From positions 1 to 64,000 of the forward strand of contig JASANH010001155.1 in NCBI GenBank assembly GCA_030248295.1: a stretch of 64,000 bases of DNA, read 5' to 3'. The first letter of the stretch is position 1, and every line of letters begins with the position of its first letter. This stretch comes from Mesodorylaimus sp. YZB2_4 (taxonomy: Eukaryota > Nematoda > Enoplea > Dorylaimida > Dorylaimidae). Positions 45,929 to 57,900 of this stretch are shown piece after piece. Below the pieces are notes generated by a model. The model did no database searches and was not told the origin of the DNA. It saw only the letters and a list, made by a program, of their open reading frames with translations. The position numbers and the translations under genes were made by a program.

Positions 45929-47308
45929 TCAAATATAAACCGGGGACTGGTCTAGGATAAACACGGGCACCAGATAGGGACCCCCTCGTCGGCTCGTACC
46001 TGTCGAAGAGGGCATTTGTTTGACTTGCTTCGCGGCGAGTATGAAAGAGAGGATGGACAGGAATAAAATATCGAATATGCCAACAATTGCCAGAATATAG
46101 GACCATCGCAATTCGCACGCCCCTTTCGCGTATTTGCTGGCACTCGCACCACACACGCTTTTGATCACAGAATTATCCCAACCGGCTGGATAAACCACGC
46201 AGCCAACCAGAAGACAGATGACTAAAAAAGTATTTTCAAAATTAAATTAACAAATATAGACTGGTTTTTTTGAACTCATGCCACTTTTAGAAAAATATTA
46301 GCTTTTTCCATGGTTTCGCGCTCTTTGTGGTGCTTTTCTGTTAGCCGTGCCGTGAGGCTTCTTGCGGACGGCTTTCTTCTTGAGCGCAGAAATAAGACTC
46401 GAAAGCAAGAAATGTAATTATCACTTGACAAACTCATTTCACCCCATGTTTTTATCCTGATAAAAGGCCTCGGGAGGAGAAAATAGGGTCTTAACAAAAT
46501 GCACGGCTAACAGAAAAAAACGACATCGCAATCCCGCAATTCGGGGTTGGGTCGGGATCAAATATTTAAAAATTTGGCGGAAATTTGAATTCTATTCGCT
46601 ATCAAAGGTGAAAATTTGAAAAATTTTAATGATTACTTGATCGAAAAATCTGAAGAAACCTGAGTTGAGCTGACGAACAGAAACAAAGTAAAAAAGAGAC
46701 TGAATTGAAATGAAAGTGAATTAAGAAAAATTGTTCGAATTCTAGATGATTTAAAAATCTAAAACTCGAATTTTTAAAATTGTTCAAACTCGAATTCAAG
46801 TAGAAATTATTCAAAAAATTTGAATTTGAATTCCCGCCGCAAAACTAGCGTGCTGCCAGACATTTCCCTCCATAAATTACAAAAATCGTGACTCACACGA
46901 TAGGAATTGCAAACTGGCGCAGACTTTGTAGACGAATTTGGGTTCTACGCACAAAAATAAGACCATGCAGGCGATGCATAGCAGACTAAAAATGGCCGAT
47001 ATTCCAACGAGGAGAGTAGATGCTTTGAAAAATGGTGACAATATTCGATGATAATCAGCAATTTGACCGCGACAGTTCTCCACACTGACATCACTCGATC
47101 GACTGTAGGTACAGTACTGGTACAGTCCGAACACCCCGGCTTGCTCGCTGCGATCAGTGCTGCCTAGCCAATAAGGTTGGAAAAAGACAAGCACGGCCAC
47201 GATTGCGTAACAAAATGTGAATACAGCCCATAAAACACCAATGGCCTTGGCATTACGGGCATAGGCGGCCATGACGCGGGGTGGCGATTTGGTCAATTGG
47301 GCAGGCAT
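45929..47308 (-). CDS. LHFPL tetraspan family protein
   Basis: Two exons, 46897-47308 and 45929-46221, join in phase 1 (donor GTGAGT, acceptor TTTTTTAG), giving 234 aa. LHFPL proteins are four-transmembrane membrane proteins related to claudins; vertebrate members act with hair-cell channels or GABA-A receptors. Recognisable: TM1 'AIGVLWAVFTFCYAIVAV' followed by 'FFQPYWLGS'; first loop with 'GVFGLYQYCTY' and 'ENCRGQ'; TM2 'STLLVGISAIFSLLCI'; TM3 across the splice ('SFICLLVGCVVYPAGWD'); then 'VCGASASKYAKGACELRW' and TM4 'YILAIVGIFDILFLSILSFI'. A short basic tail follows. An alternative start is the second Met ('MAAYARNAKA', 12 residues in). The intron (46222-46896) holds the inverted 'ttagccgtg/cacggctaa' pair. 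Confidence 0.87.
46336..46512. repeat. Inverted 'ttagccgtg..cacggctaa' pair in the LHFPL intron
   Basis: 'ttctgttagccgtgc' (about 46335) and 'gcacggctaacagaa' (about 46501) are exact reverse complements about 165 bp apart, consistent with a small MITE. Similar pairs are at 45487/45648 and 36234/36290. Confidence 0.65.
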
Positions 47309-49001
47309 ACGAAGGCAGAGTGTGGGATTGACGATTTGGAATCAGTGAATAGACGAGTTTTATTGGCCTGGTCGATAGTGATGTTGTGGACGGGAGAGAC
47401 GAGCCGACCACCCCCGGCCACTTCCGTGTTCACCACCGCGCCACGTACACTTTCGTGTTGACATTGGCGACCCGACTCGCTCCGCGCGCCCATTCCATAT
47501 TGCCTAGCCATGCGTGAGAAGAAATGCCAAAGTGTTGTGTTTTTTTGTTTTTGCCTAGTTCGAATAGTTTTCTTTTACAATCTATCCGTGTTTTCGAGTG
47601 GATTGGGTGTTTGCGGTTTTGGTGGAGGGGAGGTGTTGGTACATGCTACTGGGTCCAAATATACCAGATGTCTATTTCACAGATTTCGTGCCATGCAAAA
47701 TTTGAATTTCCCGCTGCTGTCAGTTGTTTGACCCATCTTTCCAGACTTATCGATAGATGACCCCGCTGAAGAACTCGGCATTATTAAAGTCGTGCTACAA
47801 CAGCATACGGACCATGTCACACGCCGAGCGCTCGAGCGACATAAAATTTGAATTTCCCGCTGCAAGCCGCTTATGACAGCTGTACATAAACAAAAAGTTC
47901 CTCACTGCAAAGCTTGTGTGCGCGCACCGCTCTTGAATAGCAACAATTTCTGGCCACTTTTTGAAAAGAAAAGAAAACCAATAAAACTATAAATCAGGCA
48001 AGAAAACTGTCAAGGGTAAATTTCTGCCAATCCAACGATTCTGCTACGTCCGCGAGTCACAACCCAGTCAACTTCATCACAAAAGGAAAGAAGTCTTTAT
48101 GTTTCAGTAAATGCAAAATTCTTGCAGTAACTGCCTAGGACTAGCTGAAGTAGTGCTCCAAGCCCCTTTAACTGGCCAAATCGAAAATCCCTGCAGCAGT
48201 GACATTTATAAGAGCGGGATTCTAGAGCAAAAGCTATTAATTTGAAAATTGTCTAAATGCTGTTCAGTGATGCGTGATGATAAGAAACCAGAGCGATGTC
48301 AGCTTCCTCCAGTGGCCGTTAACGTAATCAAGAAGCGATGGAAGAAAACATGGATAATTAAGAGATCGTCGTTAAAAGCAGGGCCACTAGAAGGACGAAA
48401 GCAATGGCAACCACAACAGACGAAGAGAAAGCGCCGTCAGCAGGAAAGGGATCGTGAAGAGAAGGCGATGGTTCAACCAGTTGTAGCTGCCAAGACACAA
48501 GCCGATTGGGAGTCGAAAACAGCCGAGCTATTATCAGGCTGACTTGAATATTCCTTCGATATTTTACTGGGTACTTCATTCAGGCGTGATGGTACGTCTT
48601 TTCGATAATATTCTTTTTCTTTTTGCATTCACCAGTTTTAAGAGCGTAATACGATTTTAGCTTCAGTTAAGCTAGCTATCTCCGAATAAATTCAGCTTCA
48701 GAATTCAACTGAATAATTTAGTTTTTTTGGGAAGACGTGGAAAACTGGCAAAATATCATATAAATGAACGCTTGGAAAGCAAAAATCTCCTTTTTTCTTC
48801 ATTCACTTTTGCATTTAAACTTCAACAGCTCGTATGGGAACCGTGCCAACCGTTAAGTCGAACTTGACAGAAGCAATTATTGTAATCTTCAACTGATTGA
48901 TTGACGATCTTCATCGATACTCACACGCTATTGATTTGATTGACTGGCTGATAAGCCTCCATTGCTAATTTATTCGTCGATCGATACTGATCGATGATTT
49001 T
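47309..49001. other. Non-coding stretch upstream of LHFPL
   Basis: It includes the presumed LHFPL promoter and half-copies of the 'gaatttcccgctgcaagccg' repeat (about 47700 and 47845). A 97-codon K/R/Q-rich frame at 48249-48542 has no support. Confidence 0.45.
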
Positions 49002-49147
49002 CTGATCAGCTGACTGGCTATGAACTCGCTGATCAGCCGATTGGCTATTGACTCTCTAACCAGCTCAACGGCTATCGATTCGCGGATAAGCTGATTTGCT
49101 ATCAACTCGCCGATCAACTCAAGGGTTATCGATTTGCTGATCAGCTG
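49002..49147. repeat. 27-bp minisatellite, five and a half units
   Basis: Units start at 49002, 49029, 49056, 49083, 49110 and 49137, each like 'ctgatcagctgactggctat' plus seven bases. The length is a multiple of three, but two units contain TGA in the only otherwise open frame, so it is not coding here. Confidence 0.9.
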
Positions 49148-49729
49148 TACTGCACACTACAATTCTACCTAAGAAGCGACTAAAGGCGAAGGCGCCGACA
49201 TGATTCAGGAGATGATTGCTAATGTTAATTTCCCCCCTCCTCAGCACATGCAACTGATTAGCAAGTGCGGTATCATAGCTGCGAGTCTCGAGGGCTAAGG
49301 AGCACGTATTTGACAATCATTTTGTACTGAGGCGGGGGGGGGCGAACCCTCCCCTTCAGTGCACACCTAGCGTGCGAGGCCAGGCCACGACCCCTGTGAC
49401 TTTACACTCCTTTCGTCCCCATCCTTCAACACATTCATCGTTTCAGGTGGTTGGTTCACGCGGTCACGATCAGTCCAAATCGACTCGGGTGCACTCTCGG
49501 GAAATGACGGCTGAATCATTGGCGTGGCTGTCCTGACCAGGAACCATGTGTCACCTTCGACCCCCCCCCCCCCCCCCCGCAGAACTGATAGGTCAGTAAG
49601 CTTACAGGCAGTACCCCTCAGCTTCGGGTTTTTGAGGAAACCCCACCAAATCTGCCCCCAACAGATTCAGATTTCTTACATATTGCAAAAAATATATCTT
49701 ATCTAATTTAATCTGCCTCGGAGCAATCA

Positions 49730-50560
49730 TATTCGAAATATATGCACTACTCATCATGCAATCGAAATTCGATTTTACATAGTGGGCAGAAAATACATCA
49801 TATCATCAGAAAATATATCACAAGACTGACCAGAACTATCCTCATCTAGTACATTATAAAATCAGAAATCTTACAATATCATAATTGTTTTTCTTACTAA
49901 ATATGTATATAATCTTTTCTACCGCATCGTGTATATTATTCAGTGTCGATGTTTTAAAATATCCGAGCTCATGAAACAGGCCAAGAAGATGGCAAATATT
50001 TCGACGACTATGATGGCCCGCAGCAGGCCACCCAATAATACTCCAAATGTGACCTTCGCAACAATCAGGCTACAAAAGCAATAATCGAGAATAACATCTC
50101 CCACTCTGCCAAAGCCAAAATTCTCAGGAGCAAGATTATGTTTAAAAATCCGCCTAGGTTAGGGTTCAGTTATGAGGTTCTCATTCCGAGGACCGACTGT
50201 CACGCTAGCCTCAATTCCGTGAAAATTTTTTGAAGAGCTAGCCTCAATTCCGTCACTTCTTTTTGTGGGTTGAACCCCCGGTGCCCCTTCCCCCCCCCCC
50301 CCCCCCGCCAGGTCCCCCCTTCCAGCCAGTTTTGCCTATAGTCAGCCAGCAGTCATGATATGATGACCTTCTCAAATGGCAGGGTCCTTTTGTGCGTCCA
50401 CAAGGACTATCTGCGCACGAGGGCATCCTGTGCCAGAGTCAGGATGACACTGGGCGAGAAGGGAGCGCCCTCCCCGACTGGTGTTCGGGAACCAGTTTCC
50501 TGATTCTCTACGCGTTCAGCGTCCGCCACTTGACACTACAGTACTAACTGTAAGAGTCTC
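49730..50560. repeat. Duplicated block (partner at 6600-7300)
   Basis: Same order of landmarks as the block at 6600-7300, including the TM4 exon copy and part of repeat family A, with inserted C runs (50290-50306). Confidence 0.75.
49930..50069 (-). pseudogene. Tetraspanin last-exon pseudogene
   Basis: This is a copy of the last exon of the first tetraspanin: after a TAG acceptor-like site it reads 'PDCCEGHIWSIIGWPA' and then loses frame ('GHHSRRN'). No other exon of a tetraspanin is nearby. Confidence 0.8.
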
Positions 50561-50640
50561 CCAGAGCCAGGTGTGCGAGGCCAGCGAAGGACTTACTAAA
50601 CTGCCGTCCTCAGCTACAACAGGACTGCGACTTCCTAGTC
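50300..50640 (+). repeat. Dispersed repeat family A, copy at 50.3 kb
   Basis: It aligns to the reverse of 14290-14640 and to 7105-7300 ('agtcatgatatgatgacc', 'cgcgttcagcgtccgcc', 'agagccaggtgtgcgaggcc'). Confidence 0.65.
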
Positions 50641-51343
50641 AGGGTTGCTGGCCTAAGCAATGCGGGACCAACGCCCAGGGTAATGTCAAAATTCTCACTT
50701 CCATCTGGAAGCAAAAACGCTTCCATGTGAAAATTCTGCTGGAAGCGGCAACTGGAAGGAAAAGGTGCCAAATAGGCTCCAGTTTTTGATGTCCAACTGG
50801 AACCCCACATTTCCAGTTGGTTCGAGTCCATCATTGGAGGCCATACGCTGTGGCATGAGCATGTGTTCACTTACGAAAAGCAAATTAACTGGAACTGAAA
50901 TCAAAAAATCTTTGAAAATATTGCCCGACTTTTTCTAATTAACGACTGAAACATGGGGACCTGGCGATCACTTTACTTGGCCACTTGGTCAAGTAGTCTC
51001 GCACCTAGCATACAAGCGATTCCAGCTGCCTCCTCTTGCCACTATGCAGGCATGGCACGAAACTGCAACGTGGGCGACTGACAATGCTGCGAAAGATGCG
51101 GGAAATTTATAGTGGATGAAAAATGCATTTCAGTGAAGCGAAAGGGGGCTGACATTTTGTGGACGTCTATAGCTTGTAAGCTTCCCTGACTGACCGAGGG
51201 AGGATTAGGCAGCGCAATCTGGTGGGTTAGGCGACTGCCTCTGACGCCAGGGGCGCGAGGCGAGCGTTTGACATGCGGCCTTGGTAAGCTCTTGTGCGTA
51301 TGTGCCTCTTTACCCTCGGCCATACTCATGCTGAAAATGCAGC

Positions 51344-51490
51344 AGATGAAGGGAGAAACTGACCTTGATAAAATTATCGAGAATAGTACTCAAGTGGCCA
51401 TGGCCAAAAGGGGACCCTGGCTGAACTGGAATTATTTTAGCCAAAATGGGACTGCCAGAAACGGGGGCACATTCAACCCTGGGTGCCACA
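51344..51490 (+). repeat. Direct repeat of about 150 bp, copy 1
   Basis: It begins 'atgaagggagaaactgacct' and ends 'cattcaaccctgggtgcc'. It is nearly identical to 53738-53890 apart from small indels. Confidence 0.9.
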
Positions 51491-52148
51491 TAAGTTTCAC
51501 GGAATGCGAGTCATTTTTCCATGTTGCGGGCGGGAAGGGGGGGGGGGGGGGTGGTTGTGAAATTCTTAGGCTGCTGGAGTAGCAGCATAAAAGTGAACTC
51601 CACCCTCGAGAAGCAACGCTGATTTGCGTTTCTGCTGGTTGCTTTTTTTATCATTTTAAAGCGACAATTTCGGATAGAATAGATGAAGAAGCTAACAATC
51701 AGATTGGAGTCAGGACACAAAAACAGGATGGAAACATGATCTGGTCGGGAATCGAAGCGCAGTTCTGAGGTGACTAGTTCCGTGTACTGTAGTTATTCTG
51801 CCAAGCAGCGCTGAATACCGAAATGGTTTTGAGATGCAATTTTACTGTTAATTTGATGTTTTCAGAAGAATTTTTTGGGATGAAGTGCAGGTTTGAGAAA
51901 TTTTTTTACGATCTGCGAATGAGAAGACAAAGTGTAAAAAGTCCCTTTGAAGGTAGCAGTGCATTGAGGGAAAGGCAGGCTTTTTTTGACGTCGATGACC
52001 TGGTTCTTTTCTGCAACCTTGCCGGCAGGTGCAGGAGAGAGTGCGGCGGGTCCCGCGACTATACCTGACCTAGAAACATCAACCCGGGGGGTTGACGTCC
52101 CAGCCAGGGGAGAGTATCGATTACTCTCTCCCACTGGCCATGGCCTGC

Positions 52149-52893
52149 GGGTGTCGCGTCAAAAAGTGTCCGGATCGTAATGTGTCCGGGCGGACGCTTT
52201 TCGACATCGTAATGTGTCCGGTGGACGTATTTCGACGGGGTCACCCCCTGTCGCAATAAGTCCGGGGTCATCGAAATGTTCCGCTTGCTAAATTAGGGAA
52301 ACCAAACGAAGGACACGCCAAAAGCCTCGCAGAAAAGGTCGAATTATAAAAGAGCAAAGGCATAGCCAAATTGCACTGAACCTGGAATGAGTACTTATCT
52401 ACTAATGGAATATCTGTACTGATAAGTTGCGATACATCGCCCCATTTGACGAGTTCCTCATTCAAAAGGCTTGTTAGACATTTTAAAAACAAGAATGCTG
52501 TAACACCAGAACGCTGGATTAAGTTTTTTCTTTTTTGTACAGTGTGGTAGAGCGCAGTATATGCTACAGCAAAGTGTGAACTAGTACTGATACTAATGAG
52601 TTATTCAGAAGCATATACTCGCATATCAATTAGTTCTGACCTGATTGCTGATTATTTATATTTATGATCTTTGTCAAACACAGGGATGAATTTGTAAACC
52701 CGAGACAAGCTACAGTAACTACAGTGTAGTGGCATAACTAGATAGACATAACCAATAAATGGCTTGGAAAAGGCAAATCGTGTTGCTATGGAGGAAAAAC
52801 AATGTCTATTTTGGTCGGACACATTACGATAACCCCGGACACATTTCCACATCGTAATGTGTCCGCCCGGACACATTACGTCATGACACCGGC
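52149..52893. mobile_element. Foldback element with 'gtaatgtgtccgg' repeats in its ends
   Basis: The left end (52149-52275) and right end (about 52800-52893) are inverted relative to each other and each carry several 'cgtaatgtgtccg' units; the centre has no transposase frame. Confidence 0.8.
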
Positions 52894-54902
52894 AGAGGGT
52901 TCTTTTGAGTCCTTTGGATTGCCCTGAGAGAGAGTGACAGTGATCTAGCAGAGCAGGTTGGCTGGGACGCAGTGCAAAAAAACCTAGCGACTCCCTGTAA
53001 CATCGTTTCTTGTTGAAGAGCATTATGTATGGGCATAATTTAAAAAACGTAATTGTGGTTCTGCAAGAATTTTATATAACACAATATTTTGGTCCTTAGT
53101 ATTAAATTTGTGCCTTGGCCAGTTCTTATCAAATTCTTGACAAGGAAGTCATACATTCATTATGTGTGCGCCACGTGGTAATATCCGCCTCAGGTCTTGA
53201 TAAGACTAGCATCTTATCAAGATCTTCGTAAGAAAGAAACACAAACTTGGCAAGACTTCGCAAGAAAGGCCAGAAAATGACCTGACTTGACAGGAAGTCA
53301 TCCAGATGGGGAAATACGGGTAGTGCTTTGATTTTGTGCCATTCCAGAAGCTTGATTTTCTTGCCAGCTTGCCGGTCTCGGCTAATAAATCAGAAAACCT
53401 TGACATGTCATAAACATTGTCGGAAGACGATTCATGCAGTGATAAGGTAGCAGGTGTTTTGACCTCATTAGCTTTAACAAGGATCAGGCATCAGGACTGA
53501 TCAGGAAAAACCGCCTCTGTATTGTAATAAATGCGCTATATAACATATCAGCACTATTAATAAACTATTAGAGTGATGGCAGTTTGGCCATTGGATAAGT
53601 TTATGTTATTGCTGCTGATATTTTGTGAGCAGCTGCAAAAAACTACAGTTCTGGGACTAGAAGTGTCTAACTGGGAAGAAAAGTCCCCTTATATGCTTAT
53701 TGATAAATGATAACGTGACATAACACTGGCATTAGGATGAAGGGAGAAACTGACCTTGATAAAACTATCGAGAATAGTTTAAGTACTCAAGTGGCCATGG
53801 CCAAAAGGGGACCCTGGCTGAACTGGGATTATTTTGGCCAAAATGGGACTGCCAGAAACGGGGGGCACATTCAACCCTGGGTGCCCTGAGTCCAGGCCAG
53901 GCATGGCTTGATTCCAATGTGAACAGTCCACAGCCGCGAGTCCGATTTCAGTAGCTAAAAGAAATCTTTCTCGCTCTACTACTCAAGAGCAAAACCGACT
54001 TGGGCACTTTTTGCACTGAGCCTTCCAATTGCCTTTTTGTCTAATAGGCTGGAGTAGACCATATACTGTCGAAAATTCAGGCGAAGTGGGCATGAATGCT
54101 TTACAGAAAAAGTCGCGGGCAGGATGCGGGAGTGATTATACTGTGCTAACCACAAGCGTGGTGGTAAGCTAACCACAACACAATCAGGTGGTGCTCGGCA
54201 GGAGCGGGAACAAAAACTCTCCCACCAGGGCCCTGAAACTCCACAGCAAAACAGATGTAACCCGCATGACCATAGATTTTTTACAAAAAGTCAGTGAATC
54301 GTCAGTGAGATAAAAATACCTATAACAACCGAGACACAGGAGGTATTCTTGAGTTTAACTTTTATCTCCAGGAGTTTAATATATGGTTCTTCATATTAAT
54401 CTTAGCCGCGAAAGATATGGATGCAGACAAGGATATCAGAAACGATACAGGTACAGATATAGATATTAATATTGATATCTCAAAAGATATTAATATTAAT
54501 TAGATATATATATAGATATTATGAATATTGATATCGGTACCACCAACTGACCAATCGCGGCTATGCTATGTAAAATCCAGTCATCTCGCTGAAAAACCAT
54601 TGTGGGATACGGACTATGATGCAGGCAGATCATGCTAAAAATCCTAGGTTTTATGTTTCAAGAAAGCTCCTTTAACGTTATGAGCGGCCCCAAGTATAGG
54701 GCGCGGAATACGAACCAAATTGTAATCAGCCCCTCGCCGCCAAACATCCCTGGAGCGTGTTGTGTTGCATTTACAAGCAACAAGAATGTACTCCCCCTCC
54801 CCCTCACTCCTACGCACCCATCTGCCACGCACGATCATGGGATCGATCAAACGATAATTGCAGTCTCTGCGGAAAAACTGGCAGAGAAGCACGGTGTGAG
54901 AA
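52894..54902. other. Non-coding stretch upstream of the lectin-like gene
   Basis: No gene seen. It holds the second copy of the 150-bp direct repeat (53738-53890) and an AT-rich 'gatatta' run at 54460-54535. Confidence 0.5.
53738..53890 (+). repeat. Direct repeat of about 150 bp, copy 2
   Basis: Same orientation as 51344-51490, with an insertion of a few bases near 53780 and an extra G in a G run. Confidence 0.9.
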
Positions 54903-57900
54903 ATGTGCCTAAAAGTTCTTGCAATCGTGGGGACGACATTTTCGATCCTGGCAATTTCGATTGAGAACATCGATTGTCAATTTACAAGATCGGAAAGCGA
55001 TCCATGTTATTCAATTGTCACACAGAACAAGTTCACGCAAGAAATCCAATCGTTCATCCAATACGACGATGATACATGTTATTTTTTGTTCCGCTTTGAG
55101 TTGGAAGCAGGACAAAAGACAACCCAATTAAGACAAAGCGACAAGAAAACGGTATTTAGTCCGAGCGAAGGGCGAGCTGCGTGTGCCAAATACAACAGCA
55201 CCCTGCCGACGTTTCGCACACGCGAAGAAGAACGATTTTTAGTGGCAGTTGCGAGAAGGCACAGTCTTTGCAGCATGTGTCCCGCCACTTCGTTCAATTA
55301 TTCAGGTGGCAGCGGCGTAATGCACTATATACCACTGGGAGTAAAAACTGTAAGTGGGCTCTAAGATCTCGATCTCGAAGAGTTTTTATTGTCTTGAAGT
55401 TACAAAAGCGGACTACATTTGGAGCCTGTGAAATCCATGGCTCGCCCTCGGACAGTCTGGGGCTGACCAGAGAATGGGTCGAGCCACAGGAACCAGCCCA
55501 CGCAGTCCAAGGACACCCCGTGTTATAGTTTACTGTCCACACACAACGAAGGCCGTCTAGACTCACAATTCGGGGAATAGCCGCACGTGCTGACCGTCAA
55601 AGGGGTATCTGATGGACCTGAGCCAGGAGTGGTCATAAAGCAAGTCCAGACCAGAATGTCTGGACTACTGCAGTTCTCTCCCGATGCCTGCAACCAGACC
55701 AGTCACTCGACCTCGACCTCATGCTATCCTGACGTAGGAGAGGCGGTTCCGCTCCCTGAACCAGTGCACGAATAGGCCAGAGGGCATAGTGCATGCCTAG
55801 TACATTCCTCCCTTCTTAAAAGAAGCCTGACCCGACGCTTCCCGTTGAAAGAGAGGCACCCTCAAATAAGGAATCCCGGAAATAGTCCAGGTCGGTCAGG
55901 CTAAGAAAGCAGGGATCAGACGAGCCATTGAGAGAAGGCCCAGCAATAGGCGAGACCAGAAACCAGTAAGCGGAGTCAGCGGAAATGGCCCACTGTTAAA
56001 GTCTAGCGAGTCCCCTCGGCGCCACGCGCATCTGCGACTCCCTGGACGGCCCTATGGGTCCACGGAGGCACACACCAAAGCACCTGGGACTAGACCCCGG
56101 ATCGGGTCAGGTATATTTGGATCGGGTCGGGTCAGCTAAATTTCAGGTCGGGTCGGGTCAGAATCGGGTCGGGTCACTTTTTTGAAAGATCGGGTCAAAC
56201 GGGTCAAAAATACAGCAATTTTGCTAGTTTCTACTATTGACAGTTAAAAAACCTTTTCATAGCTGTTTAACTCCAGGATTTGCGGAATTTGCCTCATGCA
56301 TGCATGTACATCTAGAGCCTTGCATTACAATGTTTTAATTCTGCGTAACTTTTAAAAGAATGTCAGACCCAAACCCAAACCACAAAAAATTGCAAGATGT
56401 GACATTGAGCGAATTTTCCGAGTAATTTCTGCATAAGGAAAGGTCGATATCTCAGAGCTTCTATAAACAGTCTTAGCAACTCTGATAAATGGCTGGGACT
56501 AGCCATAGGCTGAGAAGGACTTGATGATCTTTGATAGCAGTTCGTTGGATTATCCGCAATCACATTTGATTCCTGAATGTGACAAGTAAAGTCTTGGGAC
56601 CTGGCTGGAAAAGCCTGCGATTCAGTCTGAACCCAAACCACAAAAAATTTGCACTAATAATAGTCCCCTCGACCATCATTCACGTCACCATTGCGAAACA
56701 GTTCGCTTTGTTAAAAAGTCTTAGTACCCTACATTCCTTCATCAGTAGCAATGTTCTGACGAACTATATGACTCCAGCACAATAGGACTTTGTAAGCAGT
56801 AGGTACCTTTTGTGAAGACTACTGTAGATGCATATTAATAGGTCAATATCTATAGGTATTTCTATATTTAGCCAATATAGCCTGTCTGATTGCAAAATTT
56901 ATGCAAGTAGTCAATATTATTTGGATTAATTAAATCTTGCTAAAGACTAGCAGACAGACTTTAGTCGCTTTCAGATCTACCAAGGTATTTTTGAAATAAT
57001 TAGGCTACTATAGTCGGAAATAACGTTATGAAGGAGCGCTGTTTTGGAAGGTGTGCTAGGGATAACAAAACATGAAAATTCGGGTGCGTATAATTAAAAC
57101 ACTTCCATCCTTTTCACATGGTCACCTTTACAGTCACCGCATGTTCTGAGGATTTGTGAAAGGTTTTTATCTCAGGGAACTTCAGCTGCTATAATTTCGG
57201 GTCAACCCGACCCGAAATTTCGGGTCAGGGACTTTCGGGTCGGGTCGGGTTGAATCCGACCTGATCCGGTGTCTACCTGGGACAAATATGCTCGACACGT
57301 CACCCCAGCTCGCAACTACGCGATCACAGAACAGCACACGTTCTTCCGTGTCTGGAAATTTACAACTCGAGGTGCTCGCAGGCAACGGCTTAAAAGTATC
57401 CGTTCATGTGGAAAGCTAGGATTCAGAATTTGTTTCAATTTAAATCATATTTAGTAACTAGGGTCAGAATACTTTTGAAAAACATAATTTCCAACGTGGT
57501 CACTCCAGTCGCTGACCGCTGGTATTCATTTTAATTGGAGAAGTACCCTCCCCCATATCAGTTTGGAATGGATATAATCGAAAAGTGTGCGCCGGGTGGC
57601 TCTTTTGCCAGCATGGTTCAGTCCACGTAAAACTGACGTGTATGCGGACTGATGGAAAGAAAGAACAAATATTGAACTTATTTTGAGCTAATGAATTTAT
57701 TTGGAAGTGACAACGATGTGACAAGAGCAGGGTTTTACTTTTGCCTCGGGGCTATGCTGAGTGGCTGCGAATGCTAGTGGACGAAGAGCGAGCTCCAGTT
57801 GGATGGGAGCTAGGCCGGCTCAGGTAAGAATATGCTTTGTTCCTACATGTGTTGTACCATTCGGTAAATTAGAACAGCGACATGAAGTATTAGGTTTTTT

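Noticed and set aside
51216..51275. tRNA-like A-box and anticodon-like text
   Set aside because: No T-arm follows and no cloverleaf can be drawn; probably SINE debris.
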